From positions 8,645,819-8,709,818 of the forward strand of contig CM067531.1 in the NCBI GenBank assembly GCA_034509925.1: a DNA stretch of 64,000 bases, read 5' to 3'. Under the pieces are notes generated by a model, which saw only the letters and a list, made by a program, of their open reading frames with translations, was not told where the DNA came from and searched no databases. Position 1 is the stretch's first letter. Every line of letters starts with the position of its first letter. Source of the stretch: Hirudinaria manillensis. Taxonomy: Eukaryota > Annelida > Clitellata > Hirudinida > Hirudinidae. Below, in pieces: positions 41,727 to 53,234 of this stretch. The position numbers and the translations under genes were made by a program.

Positions 41727-43640
41727 TTAGAGAGATTCTTCGATCTTGGCATTCTCAACGTGTTCCAGGATCCATGGATGGTTCAACACTTGATCGGCCG
41801 TGTACCTTTTGAATGGATTCTTCACCAAAAGTTTTGAAATCAAATCTTTCGCTCCTTCTGATACGTGACTAAGCGATTGCCAGCACACTGCATATCGTTG
41901 CTTCAAAATGGAGATGAAGAGTGAGTTAAGGCACTGAGCGCAAGTTTTATATGGGCAGTCGCAATCCCTTTGTGAAGCGAAGGGCTGTTGCCTAAAGACC
42001 ATTTCGAATAAAACAACTCCTAAACTCCACATGTCACACATCTTGGTGGAATGGATGCTATTTCCCATGCGAGTCTCAACGACCTCTGGAGCCATGTAAG
42101 GAGGAGTTCCAACCACGGATAAGAAAACATGATCGTTGTGATTCTTGCAACATCGTTTTCTCAATGGTCCCGATGCTAATCCGAAGTCTATGAGCTTCAC
42201 AGGAAATATGTCTTTGGTAGAGCACATGATGTTCTCTAATTTGATGTCTCTGTGTGCTATACCTAATTGATGAAGATATTTCAAGGCCGATGCGACATCT
42301 CTTATAACTCTGGCCGTGTACTTTTCTTTCAGACATTTGTTGGCTGCAAGGAGATGAAACAACGATCCGTAATTTAATTTCTCCATGACTATGAACAGTT
42401 GGGTATCTTCCAAATAATATTCTTCCATTTGCACAAAGTTTGGATGTCCCTTTACCAATGACAATGTGTCGAATTCGACATTGGCATTGTCTACCGCTTC
42501 TTCATCATTCAGCTCGATGGTTTTAAGAGCATATTGGCGATTCGTACGTTTGTTGATGACAGTCTTAATATTGCCGCTCATACCACAGCCAAGAACTTTC
42601 TTAGTAAGTTCGTAATTTGAATCTAGCGTTTTAAGCTTTTTTTCCTCCTTTTGAATAACAGTTGTGGCTTCTAAAGTTGGTACGATATTCGTTTCCGTGG
42701 TCAGGGATTTATTGCATTTCATCTCGGCTTTGAACTGCAAATCATTGCAGACGTTGTCCTTTTTTCCATATTTCTTGATCCAAGGATGCTGCAGAACTTG
42801 TTCGGGAGTGTAACGTTTAGCTGGATCTTTTTCCAGCAGCTTTGAAATGAGGTCCCTGGCCTCCGGAGAAATGTTATTCCAAGTAACCGGCATATCGAGA
42901 CGTCCCTCTATGATTTTGAGAAACACGGCACTTAGGCAGAGGTGGCAAGAATCGTCTGTGCAGTTGTAGCATTTGCCCGAATTTGTGAACGGTTTTGATC
43001 CGGCAAGAATTTCGAACATGAGCGCTCCAAAATTCCACATATCGCTTTGCTTGCCATAGTAATCCCTAATTTCGAAGAACCCTTTGGCAATCTCTGGAGC
43101 TAGGTATGATGGAACGTTTGAGAGCATTTCGTCATTGTTTTCGAGACGACAGTCTTTATTCTTCACGGCCATTTCAAATCCGCCCAATTTCACAGGAAGA
43201 TGTTTGCTATCAGATACAAATATGTTTTCAAATTTCAAGTTTCTATGGACAATATTACATTTGTGGACATGACGCAAGGCCTCTGCCACTCCTTTAAGTG
43301 TGCTTGCAGCAAATTGCTCAGTAACCGGTTCATGAAGCTGTAAATAATCTGTCAGCGATGCGTAGTTTAACTTTTCTGTGATGATATATAGGTTTTTCTC
43401 CTCACGATAAAAGTCCTCCAAATGAACGATGTTTGCATGAGAAGAACATTGTGTCAGGACGCCTAACTCTTGCATTGCCGTTTCGAATCTATATTCGGGA
43501 TGTAATGGAAGAGTTGTGAGCGTGTATTGGACTTTTGTCTTCTTGTCGACGACGGTATTCGTCGTCCTCCACCCGACCTCGTTTGTGTCATCCAGGATTT
43601 GGTATGTCCCGTAGAACTTCTCAATGTCGTCGAAACCCAT
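41727..43640 (-). CDS. K2d: tandem pseudokinase-kinase, MNK-like
   Basis: 637 aa from the conserved ATG at 43638-43640; the longer open frame to 43691 starts at a TTG and is not preferred. Domain 1 is degenerate and domain 2 complete. This is the most divergent K2: it has HEPVTEQ, VKNKDC, QQPFASQ, FISILKQ and HVSEGAK in place of the common residues. The cysteine inserts are intact. Confidence 0.92.
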   Translation of the reverse strand: MGFDDIEKFYGTYQILDDTNEVGWRTTNTVVDKKTKVQYTLTTLPLHPEYRFETAMQELGVLTQCSSHANIVHLEDFYREEKNLYIITEKLNYASLTDYLQLHEPVTEQFAASTLKGVAEALRHVHKCNIVHRNLKFENIFVSDSKHLPVKLGGFEMAVKNKDCRLENNDEMLSNVPSYLAPEIAKGFFEIRDYYGKQSDMWNFGALMFEILAGSKPFTNSGKCYNCTDDSCHLCLSAVFLKIIEGRLDMPVTWNNISPEARDLISKLLEKDPAKRYTPEQVLQHPWIKKYGKKDNVCNDLQFKAEMKCNKSLTTETNIVPTLEATTVIQKEEKKLKTLDSNYELTKKVLGCGMSGNIKTVINKRTNRQYALKTIELNDEEAVDNANVEFDTLSLVKGHPNFVQMEEYYLEDTQLFIVMEKLNYGSLFHLLAANKCLKEKYTARVIRDVASALKYLHQLGIAHRDIKLENIMCSTKDIFPVKLIDFGLASGPLRKRCCKNHNDHVFLSVVGTPPYMAPEVVETRMGNSIHSTKMCDMWSLGVVLFEMVFRQQPFASQRDCDCPYKTCAQCLNSLFISILKQRYAVCWQSLSHVSEGAKDLISKLLVKNPFKRYTADQVLNHPWILEHVENAKIEESL

Positions 43641-44119
43641 ATTCGTTAATTTTAACTTGAAGTATATATCAGGTTGAAATAAGAGGCTCAAAGAAATCAG
43701 AACACGAGACTAGAAATTGTTCGTTTTTTTACATTTTTTTCTACCCCGTTATGGAAAAAGATTCTGAATATAATATTCGAAATTAATTAGCCGTTAATTA
43801 ATAATCAGAACATGATAATTAATGTTAATAATGGCGTTAGTTAATATAAAAAACATGTTTAATAATTTTAATGTGACAAATTAAATGAATAAATTTATTT
43901 TAGACGTTAAAAAATTTTGGCGCGCTTATTCGCAAATACGCGATTCGAAGCATAGATTGAAAACTGTTTCGAATTCGATATTTTTGCACTCTGCATGAGA
44001 ATTTGGCATCTTTCAGTGTAATATTATAAAGGATAATAATTCAAAAATTAATGCGAAAAAATTCGTTTGGAATATATATTTACTTACGATGACAACTGCA
44101 TATGTACGTTTATGAATTT
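43641..44119. other. K2d upstream spacer
   Basis: K2 5' flank, as for K2c. It ends at the shared non-LTR insertion point. No gene seen. Confidence 0.6.
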
Positions 44120-45098
44120 ATATGCCGCTGCCACGCTGGTGGGTTAATCGTCGAACGTCACCGGGCCGGATGCATACCACAGTATGTGTTTCGAGTTCAC
44201 CTCCGGACTCCAACCTGCCAAGACCAAGGATCAAGTTCCCCACAACCAAAGAGAAAGTGGCATGTCAAGAACTAGAGAAGGTCCTGCTACGAAAGCTGAA
44301 GAAGCTCCTGAAGACAGAGAGCTCAATGAAAGCCTTTACGGGCATCGTATTCGAGACTTGCATGGAAACGTTTGGGTCCATGGTCATCTGTTGCCGTGGC
44401 CTGGACGGGAACGTCCAGAACAGACGTCAGAGAGAACTTCAGCAGCTGAGGAAGGAGAAGAGGGCGCTGCAACGCCGGTGTAAGCGGGCCAACGATGCAG
44501 AAAAAGAAGACCTCTCCGTCCTGTGGGGTGATGTGAAGAAACGGGCGGCTGCCGTTCGGCGGGCGGAAAAGGTCAGGCAGAAGAAGTACGAAAAACGCAG
44601 AGCAAGAGCGAGTTTCTTCAAGGACCCTTACAAATACGGGAAATCATTGCTCGACCCACCCAAGTCAGGGACTCTCAGCGTGGAGCAGACCGTGCTGGAA
44701 GACCACCTCATCCGAACGTACAGCGACGCCCACCGCAGCAGCCCATTGGAAGGGAGATCAGACATCCCTTCGGTCCCTCAGCCTGTCAGCGCGTTCGACC
44801 TAACAACGCCGTTCCTCGAAGACATCAGGGCCATCGTGCGAAAGGCAAGGAATCGCTCAGCACCAGGAGCCAACGGATTCCCCTACCTGGTATACAAAAA
44901 GTGCCCCAACGTCATTAGGCTTCTCCACGGGTTCATCGAGGAGGCATGGGTACCGTGAGTGACGAATGGAAGAGGGCCGAGGGCATTTTCATCAAAGGAG
45001 AAGAATTCCAGCAGCCTCAACCAATTCAGGCCGGTTTCGCTGCTGAACGTGGAAGGAAAGATATTCTTCGCCATCATGGCCCAGAGGCTCGTGCACTT
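44120..45098 (+). mobile_element. Non-LTR 5' half interrupted by Gypsy copy 2
   Basis: Corresponds to 9774-10759. The frame from 44122 encodes the N-terminal region and RT motif 1 and ends at 44958. A short deletion (AGATCGG lost after GAGGCATGG) replaces the nonsense codon seen in the first copy. It is cut by the Gypsy LTR at the same MHFV position. Confidence 0.8.
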
Positions 45099-45252
45099 TG
45101 TTGTAGAATTATATGTATTTTTGGTTTGTGCACCTCGTGCGATGAGGCACGCTCGTTTTCCGTTTTAATTCCGCTCGTGTTCGTATCGTACTGTGTCGTG
45201 TTGTAGTGATTCGAATAAACCGTTTTGATCTTGATATTCTGGAGTTATAACA
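45099..45252 (+). repeat. 5' LTR of Gypsy copy 2
   Basis: 154 bp. It differs from the copy-1 LTR by about 10 missing bp in a GTGTCGTGTT repeat. It has the same TG and CA ends and internal AATAAA. The primer-binding-like sequence reads TTGGCGACGAGGATGG. Confidence 0.75.
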
Positions 45253-47528
45253 TATTTGGCGACGAGGATGGCTACTGAGGATAAACTTTTGACCATGATG
45301 ACGATGTTAATGGAAGAAAATCGACGATGCGACGATGAACGTCGCGAAGAAGAGACTCGCCGAGACGAGGAGAACCGTCGAATGGAAGAGGCATTGTTGC
45401 AATCGCTCCAGTCCCTGAAACCTCACTGTAAAGAAGCCACAGAGACAGAAAGAAAATCAGATCTACTCCCGGAGCTCATGAGACAGATAACGCAGTTTAG
45501 TTATGATCCTGAGTCTGGGACGCCCTTTTCCAAGTGGATGGGACGGTTTGAAGCAGTCCTAGGAAATCACGCTATGCAGCTATCGGATGCAGACAAGACA
45601 GGCGCACTCGTGTCGAAGCTGAATGAAGAGGCATAACAGTTTTACAGATCACATCATGCCACTGCCTCCAAGTGATTTGTCCTACGAGCAAACGAAGGAA
45701 ACATTGGAAGACATTTTCGGAGACAAAGTTTCGATATTCAAGAGGAGATTCGACGCCATGCGATTGAGCATCGGTACCATGACGTTCCGCAAACTTGGTA
45801 CTATAATAAATATAATGGTGACGCTGGCTCGGATCGACACTCTAACAGTGGAAAATTTCAAATGCCTGATCTACATAACTGCGTTAACTGGATCCAAGTA
45901 TGCCGACATCAGAACTAGAATGCTGTCCAAGCTGGAGAAGCAGGAAGGATGCACTCTACAAGACATGGTAAATGAGTGTGATAACATTGTCAGTCTGAGG
46001 AAAGACGCTGACATGATAGACGGTACACAGGCTGTGAATGCAGTACAAAGAGGCCACCAGAAGAAGAAGACTCGACATATTTTCCCTAGCAAAGAAAATC
46101 CTCGAGAATCGTCCAAGGGTGCCTGCTTCATCTGTGGATCCTTGTCGCATTTCAAGAAGGATTGCCCACAGAAGGACTGCCACAGAAAGGAATCGAAATT
46201 CAAAGGTCGAGTTAGAAAAATCAACACAGATCTCAGAACCAATCGCAGGTACGCTGAAGTTAGCTTCGGAGAAACCAAGGTTAGAATGCAGTTGGACTCT
46301 GGTGCAGACGTCACGATCATAAGCAGAGACGCATGGGGCAGATAGGTTCGCCATCTCTGGAAGAAACGACGACTTCACTAGGAGCTGCAAATGGAACGCC
46401 GATAGAGGTCCTGGGCCACAGTTGATGTTGAATTCACCTGCGGAGGATTTTCAGTCCACGGTCGCTGCTATGTGGCTGAAAACGTCGATCAATTGTTGGG
46501 CATCGAATGGATGAACCAGCTGCCACCTCTACAGAAAGCCTTCAATGCCATCTGCTGCAAGATTTAGCAGAAGTCAGAAGAAGAAGGGAGACAACTTGGC
46601 AAGGGTTTGGCTGAACGATTCCCGGATGTTTTCGAAGAGGAGTTGGGCAAATGCAAGACTCGAGCACAGTTGATTGTTCGTCCGACCTTTTGCCGACAGA
46701 GGAAGATTCCGTTCGCTCGGGAGGAAGCAGTCAACGCAGAGCTGGAGCGTCTAATGCAACAAGGAGTCCTGAAGAAAGTGGACTATAGCAATTGGGCTGC
46801 CCCAATTGTCGTAGTGGCCAAGAAGAACGGATCAGTCCGTATCTGTGCTGATTTCAAGACAGGATTAAACGAAGCACTCGAGATGCACCGTCACCCTCTG
46901 CCAACACCCGACGAAATCTTCGCTCGTCTAAACCAAGTCGCATGGTTTACCCAGATCGACTTCGCAAATGCATACTTGCAGATGGAAGTCGAAGATGACT
47001 CGAAGGAACTGGTGACGATAAATACACCCAAAGCCTTTTCCAGTACCAGCGTTTACCCTTCGGAGTCAAATGCGCACCTGGCATTTTCCAAGAAGCCATG
47101 GATCGAATGATCACAGGACTTAATGGCTGTGCGGCATACCTAGATGATGTCATCGTGACAGAATCAACAATTCTAGAGCACAACAATAACGTCCAGGCTT
47201 TGTTTGATAGAATTGCAGATTATGGTTTCCGCGTCAGAACGGAGAAGTGCTCTTTCGCAAAACCTGAAATCAACTTCTTGGGACACGTGGTTTCAAAAGA
47301 TGGCCGTCGACCAGATCCCTAGAAAATACAAGCAATTGTCGGAATGTCAGCGCCTAAGGATCAAAAGCAGCTGAAATCGTTTTTAGGTATGATAAGCTAC
47401 TACTCGTCTTTTGTGCCAGATATGCGTTCAATGAGAGGCCTCCTGGACGATCTGGAAAGAGAAGACAAATTCGTGTGGACTGCTGAACCCCAGAGAGTTC
47501 TGGACAAGCTCAAGATATTCAAGAGATG
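45099..47528 (+). mobile_element. Ty3/Gypsy retrotransposon copy 2, 3'-truncated
   Basis: The same structure, host site and 3' break as copy 1. Gag from the ATG at 45268 is broken by a 2-bp deletion near 45637 and continues to 46345 with the zinc knuckle and the protease motif LDSGAD. Pol has a TAG at 46564-46566, a 12-bp deletion near 46678 and a TAG near 47320. The RT box reads YLDD, so this copy keeps the normal catalytic Tyr. RNase H, integrase and 3' LTR are absent. Confidence 0.85.
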
Positions 47529-47725
47529 ATGTAGGAATCCGTGTGGTTTGCGGCCACGCCATCGAGGTCATCCAATTTCGCGTAAACCACAAGCGGGGGC
47601 TGGATAATACTTGGAGATGTTGCTCTGTGGCGAAAATCAGCATTCTCTCTAGTTCTGTGGGAAATCCAAAAACTGAGTTTCTTTGTGTGTCTTTAAAACT
47701 CCTTTGGAGTAACGACTTCAGTTAA
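47527..47725 (-). pseudogene. MULE remnant fused to Gypsy copy 2
   Basis: Counterpart of 13213-13420. The frame with LIFATEQHLQVLSSPRLWF is readable on the minus strand. Confidence 0.55.
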
Positions 47726-47937
47726 CGACAGTGAATTCGACTTAAAGGAAAATAGGATAATATGGGACAGCTATAAAACATTTTATTAGTGATTTAAGCT
47801 ATAATTAATTATGTTTCTCTTTTACATTTCGAACGCATAACGTGATAAGTTCAATGCTAGCGCTATGAAATTTCGGGCGATGAATTTTCTGATCGGTGAA
47901 TTTTCCCGCGATGAATTTTCCATAAAACCTCACCCTG

Positions 47938-48100
47938 CAGTGTCTTTAATATGATGTCGTGGCTCTTCTTGAAATTGTCCAGCCAGCCTTTCGCGTGCGT
48001 TTCTGAGTTGACATTTGTAAATATTCACTCCAAGTCGCTATTCTCACATAAAATCTCGACATTCACTCTCAATCCTATTTCATTATAATGAGTTTTAAAC
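47938..48100 (-). pseudogene. CENP-B/Tigger-type HTH remnant
   Basis: Counterpart of 13612-13790, with a change in the KKRH part (KKSH). No intact protein. Confidence 0.45.
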
Positions 48101-48301
48101 AAATTAAATTTAAATCTACATCAATTCAGATGAACAAATTGTCAACATTTTTTTAAAATTAATTAAATTGATAGCATTATTATTACAGTTATAAATTTTA
48201 ATCAAATAAATTCAAGAACGCGTTATTTTTTTTTCGTGTTATTTGTATTTGAGCATATTTATCAAAATAGTAAAAAGGTAAATAATGAAAAAATTTTAAG
48301 A

Positions 48302-49240
48302 TTATTGAATATCAATGTCATAATCAGATATTCTGAACTTGGCATTCTCAACGTGTTCCAGGATCCATGGATGGTTCAATACTTGATCGGCCGTGTACCT
48401 TTTTGACGGGTCCTTCACCAAGAGCTTTGAAATCAAATCTTTCGCACCTGCTGACACGTAATAATCGGATTCACAGTACGTTTTATATTTATCGCACACA
48501 ATGGACTGGAAAAGTGAATCGAGGCAGAATTTGCAATTTTGATGGCGACAGAAGCATTCCCTTTGTGGGGTGAATGGCAAATCACCATATATCATTTCGA
48601 ATAAGACGACTCCAAGACTCCACATGTCACACATTATGGTGGAATGGATGTCATATCCTAAGCAAGTCTCTGCGACTTCTGGAGCCATGTATTGAGGAGT
48701 CCCAGCCTCCGATATGAAAATATCATTCTTGTGATCCTCGCAGCAGGGTTTTCTGGAAACTCCCGATGCTAATCCAAAGTCAATGAGCTTGACAGGAAAT
48801 ATATCTTTAGTGGAGCACATGATATTCTCTAATTTCACGTCTCTGTGTGCGATACCAAATTGGTGAAGGTATTTCAAGGCCAATGCGACGTCTCTTATAA
48901 CTATGGCTATGTCCATCTCTTCCAATAATCCGTTGACCACCATGCGGTCGAACAACGAACCGTGGTTTAATTTCTCCATGACTATGAACAGATGAGAATC
49001 TTCCAAATAATAATCTTCCATCTGCACAAAGTTTGGATGACACACAGCCAGCGACAAAACGTCCAATTCGACATTGGCGTTTTCTATTGCTTTAGGAGAT
49101 TTCAACTCGATGGTCTTAAGGGCATATTGGCAATTCGTATGTCTGCTGACCACAGTCCTAATGCTGCCGTTCATACCTTTACCGAGGACTTGTTCGGTAA
49201 ATTGGTAATTTGAACTGAGCGTGTCATTGAAGCCGTCCAT
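48302..49240 (-). CDS. K1h: MNK-like Ser/Thr protein kinase
   Basis: A complete 312-aa copy. Specific residues are R33, K50 (shared with K1d), I147, I202 and L240. It belongs to the unit that keeps intact RING1, P331 and RING2, so it is probably in the ancestral gene order. TATA-like box at 49297-49302. Confidence 0.92.
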   Translation of the reverse strand: MDGFNDTLSSNYQFTEQVLGKGMNGSIRTVVSRHTNCQYALKTIELKSPKAIENANVELDVLSLAVCHPNFVQMEDYYLEDSHLFIVMEKLNHGSLFDRMVVNGLLEEMDIAIVIRDVALALKYLHQFGIAHRDVKLENIMCSTKDIFPVKLIDFGLASGVSRKPCCEDHKNDIFISEAGTPQYMAPEVAETCLGYDIHSTIMCDMWSLGVVLFEMIYGDLPFTPQRECFCRHQNCKFCLDSLFQSIVCDKYKTYCESDYYVSAGAKDLISKLLVKDPSKRYTADQVLNHPWILEHVENAKFRISDYDIDIQ

Positions 49241-49836
49241 ATTTTTAATGTCAACGAATTCTATTTTGTTAATTTTAAGTTGAACAATGTCTCAGATTTA
49301 TATCAGGGACTTCAGCTCAAACCAACGCAGAACTCGCGATCAGGATTGATATTTTTTTTGATTTTTTTCATCGAGGTACTAATCCGATAGCGAAAAAGAT
49401 TCTGAATATAATAATCGAAATTAATTAGCCGTTAATCAATAATCGGAACGCTATGATAATTTTTGATAATAATGGCGTTATTTAATTTAAAAAAACCTGT
49501 TTGATAATTTAATGTGACAAATTAAATAAATAAATTTATTTAAGATTTTTAAAAATTTTTGGCGCGCTTATTCGCAAATACGCGATTCGAAGCATAGGTT
49601 GAAAACTGTTTCGAATTTGTTGTATTTGTATTCTGCATCAGAATTTGGCGTCTTTTATTTTAATATTAAAAAGTATAATAATTCAAAAATTAAGGCGAAA
49701 AAATTCGTTTGAAATATATATTTACTTACGATAACATATTTATGTGATTTGTTTATGTGATTATATGTGATTTGCAATCGAGATTCTGTTATAAATATTT
49801 AAATCATTTCATTAATTAATAATATTGAATCATATT
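49241..49836. other. Spacer between K1h and RING1
   Basis: K1 5' flank, homologous to 578-1177. No gene seen. Confidence 0.6.
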
Positions 49837-50157
49837 TTAACATCTTGGTTTGAAGAAGTTGAAGTTCTTAAAATCGTGGCAGTTCTTTTGCCATATACGC
49901 TCTTCTACTTTCGCCTTCTCCATTTTGGACGCCTCCTTGCATAAAGGACAGCTGATATCAGTCATCAAATACCTGACACAAGTTTCACAAAATGCATGAT
50001 TACATTCCTTCACATGAACCACGGTCGTACATTTGCCTCGTTTCGAACAAGCGACTGAACAATATCCTGACTTCATTTTCAGATTTTTCAACTCAGTTTT
50101 TGGTTCTTCAGAAACAGATTTCAATATTTTGTAGTTCTTTCTAAATGGAAATGGCAT
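49837..50157 (-). CDS. RING1: small RING-finger protein
   Basis: 106 aa from an ATG, without introns. The RING-like cysteines are C33, C37, C43, C52-x-H54-x2-C57-x2-C60 and C70-x2-C73 (CPLC). The second half follows the C3HC4 pattern closely; the first pair has non-standard spacing (x3). Such proteins usually act as E3 ubiquitin ligases; the substrate is unknown. The basic C-terminal tail with WQKNCHD and FFKPRC is the part found as scraps elsewhere in the array. It is the only complete copy of this longer form. Confidence 0.8.
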   Translation of the reverse strand: MPFPFRKNYKILKSVSEEPKTELKNLKMKSGYCSVACSKRGKCTTVVHVKECNHAFCETCVRYLMTDISCPLCKEASKMEKAKVEERIWQKNCHDFKNFNFFKPRC

Positions 50158-50597
50158 TTTCGTGATTTCGGATTTGAATTTTGATTATTGCTGTAGTACT
50201 AAATTTGGTTTAAATTAATTTGTAATCGATATTGTCGTTGGAGATCCATTCGTAACGCTTCGTTGCAGATAAAGATCCTGTATATTTAGTTATGTTAATT
50301 AAAAAATAAAAGCTTTTAAATTTGGCTTTTCATAGGTTTTTATTTATTAATTTAGTAACAAATATGTTCAGTTTTTGAATTGCGACATTTATTAAAATCG
50401 CTGAGGATCATTGTCATTAAATAATTAATATGTAATTAAGCGACCTTAGGAACGTAATAACTAAACTAAAATTCTTTCATATTCTTTTCTGAATCAGTAT
50501 ATTTAAGGATACATAATTTTTGGATTTCATGATGTTTATTAAATATCATATTGTTCAAAGTAACAAAAAGTCTCTGGAAGGGAGGGGTGTTCAGAGA
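50158..50597. other. Intergenic region RING1 to P331c
   Basis: Contains RING1 upstream sequence and the P331c 3' flank. Most of this, together with the RING N-terminus, is deleted in the units at 1178 and 15523. The motif TAATTAAGCGACCTTAGG is also seen right of the RING scraps. No gene seen. Confidence 0.6.
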
Positions 50598-51593
50598 TTA
50601 TATCTCCCTTTTCACCGGATAACTCATTCCCCCCTGGGTTAGCTGTTCTTGAATCCAGGAGTCCATGCTGCTGATATCGGACTTTGGAGACGGCGGCATA
50701 TGAGATAGATAATTACTCAGAGTTGATGGAGATCCTTCCATCTTCACTGATGTGTCCTGGCTGAAACGATTGATCGTTTCAATTGGTTGCATAGGTGTCG
50801 ATGCCAAGCGTATTCTCGATCGTTTTGCCGGTCTTTCGGCCTCTCCTGCATTACTGAGTAGATTACTAAGGGATTGAGGGACAGCGTAAAATGTCGTCAG
50901 ACTGCAAGGAGTATCTTCCATTACATAATTAACTATGTTGTTAATAAACATGTTAAATTTACTATCATCCCACGAATTATGCTTTTTGAATTTCGTCTTG
51001 ACCTCAAGTGCCTTGTTAAGAATCTCCTCTTCCACAGTCATCAATGGGCGGAGAGCCATGAGCTCCTCCAAGGTTTGGTTATGCTTATTAATTGCAAAAA
51101 CCAAATTGTTATTAATAACCAAATCAGCCATGTGTCGACTGGTCTCCATCACGCATTGCACGTAATCTTCGCCGTATCCAGGTGGTTTTGGTCCGAAGAG
51201 TGACTTAAATGAATCCGCAATAGAAGTACGGTCCATGGATTTACAATGATCCAAGTAAAATTCCAGCTGTACTAGCCGAAATATATGGTCGGCCAGTTTC
51301 CTGTGGGTCGCCCATTGCTCTTCGTCGAATTCCTGGATAGGACATATATTTAGTGGTTCGGAATTTTTATTCGAAGGCGCCGTTATCGGCCCCTTCGTAA
51401 AAAAAGACCTTTTCCCATTTTGGGGAGGGACTCCGTTCTGGTTGGTAACCTTGACCAAGACATAGCCGTTAGGCGGGTTATGTCGTTGGAGAGCATTTTC
51501 TATGGCCATTGATTTTTCAGCGGATGATTCACAGTGTTTCCTCTTTCTGTTAATAGCGCCGGCCAAAGGGGACTGATAATTTTTCGATTTCAT
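50598..51593 (-). CDS. P331c: 331-aa unknown, probably nuclear protein
   Basis: An intact third copy. It has M in the variable TPxQPIET site and GGMS instead of GEMS near the C-terminus. The basic clusters and both psi-K-x-E sites are retained. Upstream sequence differs from the other two copies after AAAACGT, because here the unique region and RING2 are still present. Confidence 0.75.
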   Translation of the reverse strand: MKSKNYQSPLAGAINRKRKHCESSAEKSMAIENALQRHNPPNGYVLVKVTNQNGVPPQNGKRSFFTKGPITAPSNKNSEPLNICPIQEFDEEQWATHRKLADHIFRLVQLEFYLDHCKSMDRTSIADSFKSLFGPKPPGYGEDYVQCVMETSRHMADLVINNNLVFAINKHNQTLEELMALRPLMTVEEEILNKALEVKTKFKKHNSWDDSKFNMFINNIVNYVMEDTPCSLTTFYAVPQSLSNLLSNAGEAERPAKRSRIRLASTPMQPIETINRFSQDTSVKMEGSPSTLSNYLSHMPPSPKSDISSMDSWIQEQLTQGGMSYPVKREI

Positions 51594-52952
51594 TGTCGTA
51601 AAAACGTTCTAAAATGATAAAATTGATTGGGTTAGGGTTACAAGTATTGATAACATAAGTTATTCCTCTTTTGAATAATTAGTGCAAAGCTAATATCAGT
51701 GATTCAGATATTAGCAATATAATGTAAAGCATATATTTGATACCCATCTCAGCAAGATAGTTATTAGTTTTGGAACGAGAAACTAGAGTGTGTAAACTTG
51801 AGCTGTTTTCATGAGCTAACTATTAGTACCTTACCAGGTTGCAGGATCATGCTCGATGTGATAACTTGACAAAATATTAATAAAAGACAACGAGGAATAC
51901 TGCAGCTAAGCAACACGACCGTGTGTGAGAACGTACAGTGATACAAAAAAAAGTGTTTTAAAATTTCAAACTCACTTCGTCCTATTTAAGCAAACCCGTA
52001 ATGAAGAAAATCATGAAGTGTAAAACGGAAAATATTATCCTTAAATACTATTTCGAAGAAGCCGCTAGCCAATCATTATTGAGATGTTATCCAACGATTG
52101 GTCCTTAGTTGAGGTAGAGGCTTGGCGGGATACTTGTGGTGGTTACTTGTCCTTTGAAATGTTCGCCTTTGAAGTAACGTGGTGGATTGTTAACTACTTT
52201 ATGGATGCTATGTAATAAAAAGTACCCGATTAAGAATTAGTTCATCCCATTAGATATGTAATTTTTGGTTAAGCGAAGGGGTGTGAGAAATGTTCAAGAA
52301 ATGCTGATTGAAGTTTCTCTTCTCGCTGGTTTTTCTGATTACCTCCCAATCATTTTTGTCAATTCTGGGAACAAAGAATTGAAGAGAGCATTTTCAAATG
52401 ATGGCTTTTGAAATGTCTTTTCATATTCTTTTATAACTGCTTTTTATGGGTAATTCAGAGTGATTCAACTGGTTTGCAACCGACCTGTGCCGTTATGCAA
52501 TATTATGGATGGGAGGGGCAGAAGCGTAAGTCGAGAAAAATAGAGCAGTAGTTTAGAGGGGCTGGCTAAACGTTACGCGATCAGTTACGATGACAACAAC
52601 AGGTTCAAAGGAAATCGATGAATCATCAACGATCCGGTTGGAAGGAAATGGTCCTGTACTGAAAGTTCATTCGAAAAGAATTTAGAAAAGACTTTCCTTC
52701 CTCTCGAAAAATCCGTGGCCGCTTTGAAGTCTTTACGTAGGCGATATAATAATAATTATATATTTATTACAGCTTATATTTATTTATTTTGATGTAAGTG
52801 TTAAATCATTTGTGAGTCCTTCATATAAAGTAAGAAATGCAGGTAGCTTTATTGAATCATTTAATTTCTTATTGATTTTCAAGCACATTTTAAATATAGA
52901 TAAAGATTAAATATTAAAAATATTTTAAAAAATGGTTCTAACGGTTAAATCG
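51594..52952. other. Single-copy region between P331c and RING2
   Basis: About 1.36 kb that occurs nowhere else in the window. I see no ORF of note, repeat or RNA gene. It probably holds the P331 promoter and RING2 3' UTR and was deleted from the other P331 units. Confidence 0.6.
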
Positions 52953-53234
52953 TTAGAATTGGTTAACCATCTTACGATCTTCTTCTTTGATCTTCTCCAT
53001 TTTGGATGCCTCCTTGCATAAAGGACAGTTGAGATCAGTCATCAAATACCTGACACAAGTTTCACAAAATGCATGATTACATTCCTTCACATGAACCACG
53101 GTCGTACATTTGCCTCGGTTCGAACAAGCGACTGAACAATATCCTGACTTTATCTTCAGATTTTTCAACTCAGTTTCTGATTCTTCAGAGTCAGATTTCA
53201 ATTTTTTGTAGCTTTTTGTGAATGGAAATGGCAT
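52953..53234 (-). CDS. RING2: small RING-finger protein, short tail
   Basis: 93 aa from an ATG, very similar to RING1 over residues 1-80, with the same cysteine and histidine positions (C33 to C73). The tail differs after KMEK and ends MVNQF, so it lacks the WQKNCHD part. It is probably a paralog by local duplication of RING1. Predicted RING-type E3; no substrate known. Confidence 0.8.
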   Translation of the reverse strand: MPFPFTKSYKKLKSDSEESETELKNLKIKSGYCSVACSNRGKCTTVVHVKECNHAFCETCVRYLMTDLNCPLCKEASKMEKIKEEDRKMVNQF

